Positions 1 to 7,961 of a stretch of 64,000 nucleotides of DNA are shown here, one piece after another. The DNA lies in NCBI RefSeq assembly GCF_021233055.1, contig NZ_CP089538.1, positions 3,364,501-3,428,500 on the forward strand, in the 5' to 3' direction. The DNA is from Spirosoma oryzicola (GTDB lineage Bacteria > Bacteroidota > Bacteroidia > Cytophagales > Spirosomataceae). Numbering within the stretch: the stretch's first letter is position 1; every line of letters starts with the position of its first letter. The notes beneath the pieces are model-generated. The model worked only from the letters and a program-made list of their open reading frames with translations, made no database searches and had not been told where the DNA came from. Made by a program: the position numbers and the translations under genes.

Positions 1-965
1 CGGACTTTCGGCCAGAAGTTCAGCCGGATGGCTTCACTGATCAGCGTAAACGAACCACTGATAAGCGCCTGGCTGGCAATAACCGTTGCGGCTGTAGCGA
101 TGACGATACCAATAGTCAGGAACCAGGGCGGCATCACTTCGTAAAAAGGAATACGATCTTTCAGCACTTGCCCTTCCTGGCTGATCAACCAGGCACCCTG
201 CCCAAAATAATTCAGAATCAGGCACGTTTTGACAAAAATCCAGCTAACCCGGATATTGGCGCGTCCGCAGTGACCCATATCGGAATACAGTGCTTCAGCC
301 CCCGTCGTACAGAGGAATACGGAACCCAGCAACCAAAAGCCACCCGGATATTCAGACAAAAGCCACCAGGCGTAGTAAGGGTTGAGCGCTGCCAGAATAC
401 CGGGTGCCTGCGCAACCTGAACCAGCCCGAGTGTTCCCAGCATCACAAACCAGACCAGCATGATCGGGCCAAACGCCGTACCGACAACGCTTGTTCCAAA
501 CGCCTGAATCAGAAACAAAACCGTCAGAATCGCGATAACAATCTTGACAATCAGTTCTTCCGTTATATCGGGATACAGCAGCCGAAGCCCTTCTACGGCT
601 GACGACACCGATATGGGCGGGGTAATGATCCCATCGGCAAGCAGGGCCGAACCACCAATGATAGCGGGCAGCGTTAGCCAGCGAGCGTGCCGCCGAACCA
701 AGGCGTATAACGCAAAAATTCCTCCTTCACCCCGGTTATCAGCTCGTAGAATTAAGATTACATACTTAACGGTTGTTTGTAAAGTGAGTGTCCAGAATAC
801 GCAGGAAAGAGCCCCCCGAACGACGTCGGCCTGAATGACATTTCCCGCTCCAATAATGGCTCTTAACGTGTACAACGGTGATGTGCCAATGTCACCGTAA
901 ATAATTCCCATTGCTACCAGCAAACCGGCAGCCGAGACAGTGTCTAAATGCTTCTTATCTTCCAT
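1..965 (-). CDS. kup: Kup/TrkD-family potassium uptake transporter (partial, C-terminus beyond the window)
   Basis: Inner-membrane K+ uptake protein of the KUP/HAK family. The reading frame starts at an ATG at 965 on the minus strand and stays open to the window edge, giving about 321 residues of a protein that is usually 600 or more. The N-terminal region carries the family hallmark GIIYGDIGTSPLY (near residue 20). Further family stretches follow, including LLADGIITPP and TTGAEALYSDMGHCG. Several hydrophobic segments are visible. A TATCTTTG -7 element lies about 50 bases upstream. The cytoplasmic C-terminal domain is not in the window. Identification is by recognised family sequence. Confidence 0.95.
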   Translation of the reverse strand, partial: MEDKKHLDTVSAAGLLVAMGIIYGDIGTSPLYTLRAIIGAGNVIQADVVRGALSCVFWTLTLQTTVKYVILILRADNRGEGGIFALYALVRRHARWLTLPAIIGGSALLADGIITPPISVSSAVEGLRLLYPDITEELIVKIVIAILTVLFLIQAFGTSVVGTAFGPIMLVWFVMLGTLGLVQVAQAPGILAALNPYYAWWLLSEYPGGFWLLGSVFLCTTGAEALYSDMGHCGRANIRVSWIFVKTCLILNYFGQGAWLISQEGQVLKDRIPFYEVMPPWFLTIGIVIATAATVIASQALISGSFTLISEAIRLNFWPKV

Positions 966-1011
966 AAGATCGGCTTTCGCCTGGTCATTTTACGAGCGGG
1001 TCAAAACGGGG

Positions 1012-1019
1012 CAAAGATA
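1012..1019 (-). promoter_or_regulatory. -7 promoter element of kup
   Basis: The minus strand reads TATCTTTG, an exact match to the Bacteroidota TAnnTTTG element. A TTG on the minus strand at 1040-1038, about 18 bases further upstream, could be the -33 part. The predicted start of transcription lies about 40 bases ahead of the kup ATG. Confidence 0.55.
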
Positions 1020-1311
1020 GCCGTTGTTTAGATTCATCAACGCTGGTTGATCGGAAAGTTGCTAATTTGTTCGATTGGCGTAAAGCTAACTGTTAAGTTA
1101 TTGTTTGAGTTTAAACTATATCAGCGCTGGCAACCCATAAACCCCTTGTTCATGCCCCTTTTCCAAGCTAGTTCAACGCACTACCGATACACTAGTCTAC
1201 CAAAGCAGCATACAAAAAGTAGCCTTTCGATAAATCCAAAAAACACACTTTTCCGTATGTATGGAATCCCCATTTACACAATAGGTTTTGTTTAATTAGG
1301 TGTGTTTGAGC

Positions 1312-1347
1312 AGACGATTCGTTCCATGAGCGAATCGTCTCTTTTTT
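1312..1347 (+). terminator. Rho-independent terminator without an obvious upstream gene
   Basis: A perfect 10-bp stem (AGACGATTCG at 1312-1321, CGAATCGTCT at 1331-1340) with a 9-base loop is followed by C and T6. The T-tract orientation shows it ends rightward transcription, yet no rightward gene is recognised upstream. Confidence 0.75.
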
Positions 1348-1609
1348 AACTCGTTACGCAATCAATTGCTAGTCGACACTACCTATCGTCCCGTCATCCG
1401 ATCAACGTCTCCGTATCCACCAATAGCTTCTATACAATCAGCACAAAGCGCTATCATACTCTTTCAAATCAGTTGATGTGAAGCGCCACGATGCCAAAAA
1501 ATTGATAAATAGAGTTTAACTGGCTTTAAAGTAATATTTTTCTTTATATTGTTACTCGGAAGTGAAGATGATAAATCCAAACGAAGCTAAAAATCGTATA
1601 CCATACATT

Positions 1610-1697
1610 CAGGGCTTTCGCAGTCGGTTGTACGACGTTTCTTTGTGACGCAAGAAGTAAGCGTGGTACAGCCGCTGCGAAAGCCCTGATCTTTTTT
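1610..1697 (+). ncRNA. Long imperfect hairpin followed by T6; possible small RNA or terminator
   Basis: A 14-bp perfect arm (CAGGGCTTTCGCAG at 1610-1623 with 1675-1688) continues after a one-base bulge into nine more pairs (1625-1633 with 1666-1674, one G-U). Three further pairs follow beyond a mismatch. The stem encloses about 24 bases and ends in GATC plus six Ts. The pairing is directly visible. A function as sRNA, attenuator or mobile-element remnant is inference. Confidence 0.4.
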
Positions 1698-1781
1698 GCT
1701 CATCAGCTAAATCGCTCCCAAAAAATACCAGTCATCAATTCGTCATTTGCTGGCTCCATCGAACGATCATTCACCGCTGCG

Positions 1782-2114
1782 CTAGGATACAGGCGGCTGG
1801 TTCCTCCGAAAAAGTACTTTTCGCATCAATACGACGACCAGCAAGCCAAAAAATAATGGAATAAATAGCCGGCCGTAGGAAGGCAAAAAAGCAACGGACA
1901 TAAAATCGTTTAGTGACTCATTGTAAATAGCCCCCAGTGAGTCGTTGGGTTTGAGTTGCCTAAAATCATCCTCGCTGAAATGATTTTTTTGAGCATTCGG
2001 CCCGAACGCTGATGTGCTGTCATGCATCAGGTCCTTAAAATTAGCCCAACCGGAGAACCAACAATCGATTACTTTGTAAACGGCCAAGCACAAAGTCCAT
2101 ACCCAAAGCGGCAC
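1782..2114 (-). CDS. Small putative membrane protein, uncharacterised
   Basis: A 110-codon frame with two hydrophobic segments, one near the N-terminus (about residues 2-20) and one near the C-terminus (about 83-102) followed by basic residues (RKVLFRR). This suggests a two-helix protein with a hydrophilic loop of about 60 residues. It lies downstream of mntH in the same direction. The start is uncertain: the GTG at 2114 is the first start codon after an in-frame stop and lies inside the hairpin that follows mntH. A later TTG is possible. No family was recognised. Amino-acid composition looks protein-like, but a 3' fragment of a decayed gene cannot be excluded. Confidence 0.4.
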   Translation of the reverse strand: MPLWVWTLCLAVYKVIDCWFSGWANFKDLMHDSTSAFGPNAQKNHFSEDDFRQLKPNDSLGAIYNESLNDFMSVAFLPSYGRLFIPLFFGLLVVVLMRKVLFRRNQPPVS

Positions 2115-2150
2115 AAAAAGCAGATTGATCTACGCCTTTTGTGCCGCTTT
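2105..2150. terminator. Perfect 14-bp hairpin downstream of mntH
   Basis: AAAGCGGCACAAAA (2105-2118) pairs exactly with TTTTGTGCCGCTTT (2137-2150) across an 18-base loop. It lies 23 bases after the mntH stop. It probably ends or attenuates mntH transcription, although the T-tract is only three bases. Confidence 0.6.
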
Positions 2151-2172
2151 AATTATCCGAAAAACGGTATGC

Positions 2173-3507
2173 TTAAAACAGGGTATCCCAAAGCAAATAT
2201 CCATTCAACCCCATGATGATAACGGCCACGACCCAGGAGACGACTTTTACCCAGCCAGGATTTACGAAACGACCCATTTTCAGCTTATCATTGGTAAACG
2301 ACACCAGCGGGAATACAGCAAAACTTAACTGAAGCGATAAAACTACCTGACTGAATACCAGGAGTTCCGAAGTTCCCTGCTCGCCGTACAGAATAGCGAC
2401 GATCAGAGCAGGTACGATAGCAACTAGACGCGTAATAAGGCGACGTAACCAAGGTTTGATCCGTAGCTCCAGAAAGCCTTCCATGACGATCTGCCCGGCC
2501 AGGGTACCCGTCAGCGTCGAATTCTGACCCGACGCCAGCAAAGCTACAGCAAACAGGATACCAGCCAGTTTAACGCCCAGGATGGGGTCTAACAGCCGAT
2601 GCGCATCGGTAATATCAGCAACATGCTGGTTTCCCGAAAAATGGAACGTTGCCGCCGATAAAATCAAAATAGCCGCATTAATGAAAAACGCCAAGAACAG
2701 CGAAACGGTCGAGTCAATCGTGGCAAACTTGATAGCGGTTTGTCGTCCTTCGTCGTCCCGGCCAAAGTCGCGGGTCTGTACAATGCTCGAATGCAGGTAA
2801 AGGTTATGCGGCATTACCGTAGCCCCCAGAATACCAATCGCAATGTAAAGCATGGCGGGATTGGTAACGATTTCTGTACGAGGAAGTAACCCACTAAGCA
2901 CATCACCGACGGCAGGTCGCGACACAAACAACTCATAACCAAAGCATCCGATAATCAGGAAGATAAGGCTGGCCACGATTCGTTCGATCGTCTGAAATCC
3001 TTTGTTCTGCAAGTAAAGTAACAGCAGTACGTCAAGCGCCGTTATAAGAATACCGACCGTAATGGGTAAGCCGAATAGCAGGTTCAGGGCAATAGCAGAG
3101 CCAATTACTTCGGCCAGATCGGTAGCGGCAATGGCAATTTCGGCTAGTACCCATAAGCCAACCGCAACCGGACGGCTATAGTGATCCCGACACGCCTGCG
3201 CCAGATCTCGTCCGGTAACAATGCCTAATTTGAGCGAAAGGTGTTGAAGCAGAATAGCAAACAGATTTGAAATCAGTACAACGGACAGCAACCGATAGCC
3301 GAACTGAGCGCCCCCCGCAATATCGGTTGCCCAGTTACCGGGGTCCATATAACCAACCGCCACCATGAGCCCCGGCCCGAAATAAGCCATCAACGTCCTG
3401 AAAAAACCGCTGTTTTTAGGAACGTGAACGGAGCTATGAACATCCGGCAGAGAATTGTCTGTACTGGCTCGCTGCCATCCTTTCATGGGTGTATTTGTTG
3501 CTTCCAT
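2173..3507 (-). CDS. mntH: NRAMP-family divalent metal (Mn2+/Fe2+) transporter MntH
   Basis: Proton-coupled uptake of Mn2+ or Fe2+ across the inner membrane. The 444-residue length fits the family. The metal-binding DPGN motif of the first core helix ([11 protein letters not shown], about residues 53-63) and the [10 protein letters not shown] motif of helix 6 (about residue 235) are both present. Hydrophobic helices cover most of the sequence. The gene is divergent from a DtxR/MntR-type regulator, and a palindrome lies between them, so manganese- or iron-dependent repression is likely. A hairpin follows the stop codon. The DPGN and MPH residues that coordinate metal in the family are intact. 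Confidence 0.96.
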   Translation of the reverse strand: MEATNTPMKGWQRASTDNSLPDVHSSVHVPKNSGFFRTLMAYFGPGLMVAVGYMDPGNWATDIAGGAQFGYRLLSVVLISNLFAILLQHLSLKLGIVTGRDLAQACRDHYSRPVAVGLWVLAEIAIAATDLAEVIGSAIALNLLFGLPITVGILITALDVLLLLYLQNKGFQTIERIVASLIFLIIGCFGYELFVSRPAVGDVLSGLLPRTEIVTNPAMLYIAIGILGATVMPHNLYLHSSIVQTRDFGRDDEGRQTAIKFATIDSTVSLFLAFFINAAILILSAATFHFSGNQHVADITDAHRLLDPILGVKLAGILFAVALLASGQNSTLTGTLAGQIVMEGFLELRIKPWLRRLITRLVAIVPALIVAILYGEQGTSELLVFSQVVLSLQLSFAVFPLVSFTNDKLKMGRFVNPGWVKVVSWVVAVIIMGLNGYLLWDTLF

Positions 3508-3575
3508 TTTATTCGATACACTAATGGATACTTGTCGCCAACCCGAAATGTTTTACTGGCTACAGCTATAACATT

Positions 3576-3583
3576 CAAATATA
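3576..3583 (-). promoter_or_regulatory. -7 promoter element of mntH
   Basis: The minus strand reads TATATTTG, an exact TAnnTTTG match. The region about 20 bases upstream, where the -33 element should be, is covered by the 22-bp palindrome at 3600-3621. Confidence 0.65.
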
Positions 3584-3599
3584 AGCATTGTTGAAATAA

Positions 3600-3621
3600 A
3601 AATTTAGACTTGTCTAAATTT
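3600..3621. promoter_or_regulatory. Perfect palindrome between mntH and mntR, candidate MntR operator
   Basis: AAATTTAGAC-TT-GTCTAAATTT is a perfect 10-2-10 inverted repeat. It overlaps the -33 region of both divergent promoters (mntH -7 at 3576-3583, mntR -7 at 3644-3651). DtxR/MntR repressors bind palindromes of this kind, so it is the natural operator for both genes. Binding itself is inference. Confidence 0.7.
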
Positions 3622-3643
3622 TTAGAAAGTTTAACATAAAAAC

Positions 3644-3651
3644 TATCTTTG
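3644..3651 (+). promoter_or_regulatory. -7 promoter element of mntR
   Basis: TATCTTTG matches TAnnTTTG exactly, 51 bases before the mntR ATG. The palindrome at 3600-3621 lies just upstream. Confidence 0.65.
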
Positions 3652-3702
3652 CCTTTAAACTGTTCCATGCTACTTATCCGTTTCTACTAGGTAGCTATCG
3701 TT

Positions 3703-4356
3703 ATGCAGTCATTTACCGAAGAGAATTATCTAAAGACCATTTACTACCTCGCCACCCGTCAGGAAGGAGAGGTAAGCACGAATGCGTTGGCTGAAATGAC
3801 CGCCACTAAAGCGGCTTCCGTGACTGACATGTTGCGCAAACTGGCGGATAAGCAACTGATTCATTACAAGAAGTACCAGGGTGTCCGGCTGACAGACGAA
3901 GGCGAACGGCTGGCGCTGCAAATTATCCGACGGCACCGGCTCTGGGAGGTTTTTCTGGTTGAGAAGCTAGGCTTCGGCTGGGATGAAGTGCACGACATCG
4001 CCGAAGAACTGGAACACATTCGCTCGGACGAACTGGTGAGCCGTCTGGATGCGTTTTTGGGTAACCCGAAGTTTGACCCGCACGGTGATCCGATTCCGAC
4101 TCCGGCTGGACACATGCCCCAGACCGGTTACCGAAAATTGTCGGACGTGGTTGCGGGCGAGGGTGTCCGACTGATGGGTGTGCTCGAACATTCGACCGAG
4201 TTCTTGCAGCACCTCGATCATTCCCAACTGACGCTTGGCTGTCTGGTGACTGTGACGGAAATCAACGCCTTCGACAAATCGGTTTTACTTCAGATTACGG
4301 GTGGCCGACCGGTGTTTGTCAGTCACGAAGTTGCCCGAAATTTGTTAGTCAATTAA
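3703..4356 (+). CDS. mntR: DtxR/MntR-family metal-dependent transcriptional regulator
   Basis: Cytosolic repressor that senses Mn2+ or Fe2+. Three parts can be read in 217 residues. An N-terminal winged helix (about residues 1-65) starts with FTEENYLKTIYYL. A dimerisation/metal domain follows, with RRHRLWEVFLVEKLG and DEVHDIAEELEHI. The C-terminal FeoA/SH3-like domain (about 145-217) ends VFVSHEVARNLL. It also carries GDPIPTPAG, typical of the family. Divergent placement from mntH across a perfect palindrome supports control of mntH and autoregulation. Whether the metal is Mn or Fe cannot be decided from the sequence; the mntR name rests on the neighbour. Confidence 0.92.
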   Translation: MQSFTEENYLKTIYYLATRQEGEVSTNALAEMTATKAASVTDMLRKLADKQLIHYKKYQGVRLTDEGERLALQIIRRHRLWEVFLVEKLGFGWDEVHDIAEELEHIRSDELVSRLDAFLGNPKFDPHGDPIPTPAGHMPQTGYRKLSDVVAGEGVRLMGVLEHSTEFLQHLDHSQLTLGCLVTVTEINAFDKSVLLQITGGRPVFVSHEVARNLLVN

Positions 4357-4434
4357 TTGTGCAATGTCGGTTGTAAGAAACCGAAAGGCTAAGCTAAGTT
4401 CTGTGTCGCTTCAAAGAAGCCGACTTCCTATACG

Positions 4435-5511
4435 ATGAAACTGTTAGACTGGTATATACTCAAACGTTTCCTGCAAACCTATCTCTTCGTGGTGATGGTG
4501 ATTGTGCTGGTTGTCGTTATGATCGATTACACCGAAAAGGTGGACAATTTCCATAAGAACAATGCCCCCGCCAGCGAAATCTTGGGGAGTTATTACCTTA
4601 ATTTTATTCCCTATTGGGCCAACTACATCAGCCCACTAATGGTCTTTATTGCGACCGTGTTCCTGACCTCACGGTTAGCCGCCCGCACCGAGATTATCGC
4701 AATTCTGAGCAGTGGTGTCAGTTTCATTCGTTTGCTGTTTCCGTACGTACTCGGCGCGTCAATCCTGGCAGTAGTGACGTATTTTATGGTCAACTACGTC
4801 ATTCCGAAGGCCAACAAGACCCGAATTAACTTCGAGATAAAATACATCAACGACGCTTTCACCTACTCCCGTCGCAATGTTCATATCAAGATTGCGCCCG
4901 ATACCTACGCGTATCTGGAGAGTTATAACAACCAAAGTAATACGGGTTATCGATTCACGCTGGAACGCGTTGAAGGAAATGAGCTAAAGCAAAAACTTAC
5001 CGCCGATCACATTGAGTGGGATAAGAAGAAAAAGAAGTGGGGCGTGTACGACTATAAAATTCGGACGATCAACGGCTTACAGGAAACCTTGACGCCCGGT
5101 GCCCGACTGGATACCACGCTCAATCTGAAGCCCGACGATTTCGGCTCCGATTTCAACCTATACGAAACACTGACTCGTCCAGAGTTAAACAGACACATCG
5201 ACTTACTCGTCAGTCGTGGTTCGGACGGTGTAGAAACCTACCTGTTGGAGAAGTACAGCCGCGATACGCGCCCGTTTGCCATTATCATCCTGACGGTAAT
5301 TGGCGTCATCATGTCGGCCCGTAAAAGTCGCCGGGGCGTGGGTTGGCAGGTGGCGCTGGGCTTCTTCCTAGCCTTTACGTATCTTTTGTTTTTCATGCTG
5401 GCGAAGGGGATTGCCGAATCGGGCAACCTGAATCCGGTTGTGGCAGTCTGGCTGCCAAATGCTATTTTTACGGTCGTCGGCGTATTTCTGTATAATACAA
5501 TTCCGAGGTAA
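4435..5511 (+). CDS. LptF/LptG-family (YjgP/YjgQ) permease
   Basis: Inner-membrane subunit of the Lpt ABC exporter that extracts lipopolysaccharide for transport to the outer membrane. The 358 residues show the family layout. One N-terminal helix follows MKLLDWYILKRFLQTY and two more come before residue 125. A periplasmic beta-rich domain occupies about 130-270, and three C-terminal helices follow. The conserved LTSRLAARTEIIAILSSG stretch lies near residue 80. The gene starts 78 bases after mntR and is followed 58 bases later by an EamA transporter. LptF and LptG cannot be told apart from this sequence alone; no partner or lptB is in the window. Confidence 0.88.
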   Translation: MKLLDWYILKRFLQTYLFVVMVIVLVVVMIDYTEKVDNFHKNNAPASEILGSYYLNFIPYWANYISPLMVFIATVFLTSRLAARTEIIAILSSGVSFIRLLFPYVLGASILAVVTYFMVNYVIPKANKTRINFEIKYINDAFTYSRRNVHIKIAPDTYAYLESYNNQSNTGYRFTLERVEGNELKQKLTADHIEWDKKKKKWGVYDYKIRTINGLQETLTPGARLDTTLNLKPDDFGSDFNLYETLTRPELNRHIDLLVSRGSDGVETYLLEKYSRDTRPFAIIILTVIGVIMSARKSRRGVGWQVALGFFLAFTYLLFFMLAKGIAESGNLNPVVAVWLPNAIFTVVGVFLYNTIPR

Positions 5512-5569
5512 TCATGCGCGGGAAGAACCCGTTTTGACTCTCAGAACGGCCCTCTCCCGCCTATTCATT

Positions 5570-6502
5570 ATGTCCCAAAAGCCCACGTTTACCGATTATT
5601 TTCAGCTTCACTTCATTGTGCTGATCTGGGGCTTCACGGCCATTCTGGGCAAGCTCCTGGAACCTCTCGATTCGTCGGCGGTCGTTTTGTTCCGAACCCT
5701 ACTGGCTGTACTTGGATTAGGAATTGTACTGGTGGTCCGTCGCCAGAATCTGCACGTTTCTTCTACCGACCGCTGGCGACTGCTGGCAACCGGCGGTCTT
5801 ATTGGCTTGCACTGGGTCTTGTTTTTCGCAGCGGCCCGACTGTCAAACGTGTCGGTCTGTCTGGCCGGTATGGCCACCAGTTCCTTGTGGGCAAGTCTGC
5901 TGGAACCGCTGATCCTGCGCCGACGCATCCAACTGATTGAGGTTGTGCTGGGTGGAGTTGTTATGGCGGGTTTGTACCTGATCTTTCAATTTGAGTTCGA
6001 CAAAATAGCGGGTCTAGTCGTGGCTATGGCTGCGGCTATGTTGTCGTCACTATTTACGATCATTAACAGCCGTTTCACGCAACGATACGATGCGCTGGTC
6101 ATTTCGTTTTACGAGATGATCGGAGCTTCCATCGGGGCGCTTGGTTTGTGGTTCATTGCCCGGATGGTCGACCCCCTCGAAGCCAATCCTCCGATTCAAT
6201 ACGTACCGCACACACCCTTGCAATGGCTTTGGCTGTTGATCCTATCATTGGTCTGTACGGTATACGCGTATACGGTTGGGGTACGACTGTTGCGTAAGTT
6301 TTCACCGTACATGGCCGTTTTAACTGTAAATTTGGAGCCGGTGTATGGGATTTTACTCGCTGTACTGATTTTCGGCAACGCCGAACGCATGACAGCAGGC
6401 TTTTACCTGGGTACGCTGGTCATCCTGGCGGCCGTGGTCGCTTACCCGCTCTGGAACAACCGTCCCAGAAAAGTAAAATCCCAACAGCCAACACCGCTTT
6501 AA
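5570..6502 (+). CDS. EamA-family (DMT) transporter
   Basis: Inner-membrane drug/metabolite transporter of the ten-helix EamA type, substrate unknown. The protein has two repeated halves of hydrophobic helices in 310 residues. The ATG at 5570 was chosen, giving MSQKPTFTDYFQLHF, because the longer frame overlaps the end of the preceding permease and adds 44 residues without family character. Recognisable stretches are WGFTAILGKLL in helix 1 and NLEPVYGILLAVLIFGN near the C-terminus, typical of the last EamA repeat. It ends in a basic tail. A gap of 10 bases to the next gene suggests co-transcription with it. Confidence 0.88.
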   Translation: MSQKPTFTDYFQLHFIVLIWGFTAILGKLLEPLDSSAVVLFRTLLAVLGLGIVLVVRRQNLHVSSTDRWRLLATGGLIGLHWVLFFAAARLSNVSVCLAGMATSSLWASLLEPLILRRRIQLIEVVLGGVVMAGLYLIFQFEFDKIAGLVVAMAAAMLSSLFTIINSRFTQRYDALVISFYEMIGASIGALGLWFIARMVDPLEANPPIQYVPHTPLQWLWLLILSLVCTVYAYTVGVRLLRKFSPYMAVLTVNLEPVYGILLAVLIFGNAERMTAGFYLGTLVILAAVVAYPLWNNRPRKVKSQQPTPL

Positions 6503-6512
6503 TAGCCTGTTC

Positions 6513-7943
6513 ATGACTACATCTTCGCCACTGGCGCGTTCTGTCTCGTTCTTGCTTTTGTTTTTTTCGATTGTCATTGCGTTGCCGCTGATTGCCTTGT
6601 CGTTTTACAATCACCCCTCACCCACCGACGATTATTGTTTTGCCAATACGTCGATGCGATACGGTTTCTGGCAATCACAGCAAATCTATTATGACGGATG
6701 GAGCGGTCGTTTTTTTCACAACTTTCTGGTTCATGGTAGCCCGCTGACCTTTGGCTGGTACGCTGGTTACAAGATCTACCCCATTGTTTTGCTGGCGTTA
6801 CTGGCACTAAGTTTTTACGCTTTCGCGAGTCAGTGGCTACACAACCCGTTTGATGCCACGGTCAAACTAGCACTAGCTGCCGGTCTTTTTGTGGGCTTTG
6901 TCGCCACGTTGACGAGCCTATCCGAATATTTGTACTGGTACGCGGGAATGGCCTGCTACAGTCTGTCCAGCGTTTTTCTGCTATTTTTGTTAGCCACACT
7001 ACTCGCGCACAAACGAAGCGGTTTTGGCTGGCACATCGGCTATATAGCCGTCGAGAGCCTGCTTATTCTGGGTATTATTGGCTCCAGCGAGACAAGCATG
7101 GTTATGGTTATGTCGGTCCTGGGCTTGCTAGCACTGGGCGAACTGATCCAGCGTCGTCGCTTATCGTTTACGACGCTGACGCTGCTGGTTGTGGGAGCCA
7201 TTGGTTGTTACTACCTGATCTCCGCACCGGGTAATGCCGTTCGGATGGGCTCGAACCCCAACAGCCGGGATATTCCGCTTACGTTGCTGTCGTCGCTCCG
7301 ATTTGCGGTAGGGTACGTGACGCGTCAGATTTTTCTAACTCCTCTGCTCCCCTTATCGCTGTTGTACATTCCTATCGCCTACCGGCTTACGGCTAACCGG
7401 CCTTTACCAGCTTACCTGCGCTTACACCCCTTGCTCGCATTGCTGCATGGTTCGGCAACGGTACTGGTACTGATTTCGCTGCACTTCTACGCAGTAGGCA
7501 TAGCACCCGCCTATCGGCTGGTTAACCTCATCAATTTAGTGTTCTGGCTGAGTTGGGGGTATAACCTGACGCTTTGGGTAGCCGTTTTACGCGACCGCAT
7601 CCATCCGCAACTAGGTCAACGATTTGTCCGTCCGGTCGCCATGGGCGCACTCGTGTGGACGGGACTTTCGGCTGGCTTTGGGCCGGTGCTTCCGCTTGCC
7701 TACGGTGACTGGCTTAGCGGTCGGGCGGCTCGTTACGACCAGGCGATGCAGGATCGGTATAACCAGATGACCCAATCAGGCACCGACACGGCGCTGGTTA
7801 CTCCGTTACCGGTTTATCCGGCTTCTATGTTCATGGAAGATGTCAAAGAAGACCCAAAGCACCTGTGGAACCGCTGCTGGGCCGATTATTACCACAAACA
7901 GACGATTGTTCTCCAGGACAATCCGACTTCCCCTACTCACTAA
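6513..7943 (+). CDS. Polytopic membrane protein, DUF6056-like
   Basis: A 476-residue protein with about ten or more hydrophobic segments. After the first helix comes a periplasmic-type loop with PTDDYCFANTS and then YDGWSGRFFHNF. The acidic DD in the first loop followed by WSGRF is characteristic of the DUF6056 group, which resembles GT-C glycosyltransferases in layout. If it is a GT-C enzyme it would use a lipid-linked sugar donor at the outer face of the inner membrane, but that is inference. It begins a run of five rightward envelope-glycan genes, 18 bases ahead of the next. The family assignment is from memory of the motif. Confidence 0.65.
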   Translation: MTTSSPLARSVSFLLLFFSIVIALPLIALSFYNHPSPTDDYCFANTSMRYGFWQSQQIYYDGWSGRFFHNFLVHGSPLTFGWYAGYKIYPIVLLALLALSFYAFASQWLHNPFDATVKLALAAGLFVGFVATLTSLSEYLYWYAGMACYSLSSVFLLFLLATLLAHKRSGFGWHIGYIAVESLLILGIIGSSETSMVMVMSVLGLLALGELIQRRRLSFTTLTLLVVGAIGCYYLISAPGNAVRMGSNPNSRDIPLTLLSSLRFAVGYVTRQIFLTPLLPLSLLYIPIAYRLTANRPLPAYLRLHPLLALLHGSATVLVLISLHFYAVGIAPAYRLVNLINLVFWLSWGYNLTLWVAVLRDRIHPQLGQRFVRPVAMGALVWTGLSAGFGPVLPLAYGDWLSGRAARYDQAMQDRYNQMTQSGTDTALVTPLPVYPASMFMEDVKEDPKHLWNRCWADYYHKQTIVLQDNPTSPTH

Positions 7944-7961
7944 GCGCATTCTCTGAACCGT

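Larger units (their letters stand above)
966..1781. other. Long intergenic region with two hairpins and no convincing gene
   Basis: About 800 bases between kup and the next leftward gene. It holds the kup promoter, a rho-independent terminator pointing right (1312-1347) and a long imperfect hairpin followed by T6 (1610-1697). An 82-codon frame at 1047-1295 has no recognisable product and starts inside the kup promoter region, so it is not called. A small RNA ending at either hairpin is possible. Confidence 0.5.

Noticed and set aside
1047..1295. 82-codon rightward frame in the intergenic region after kup
   Set aside because: No recognisable product, low-complexity composition, starts near the kup promoter; not enough support for a gene.
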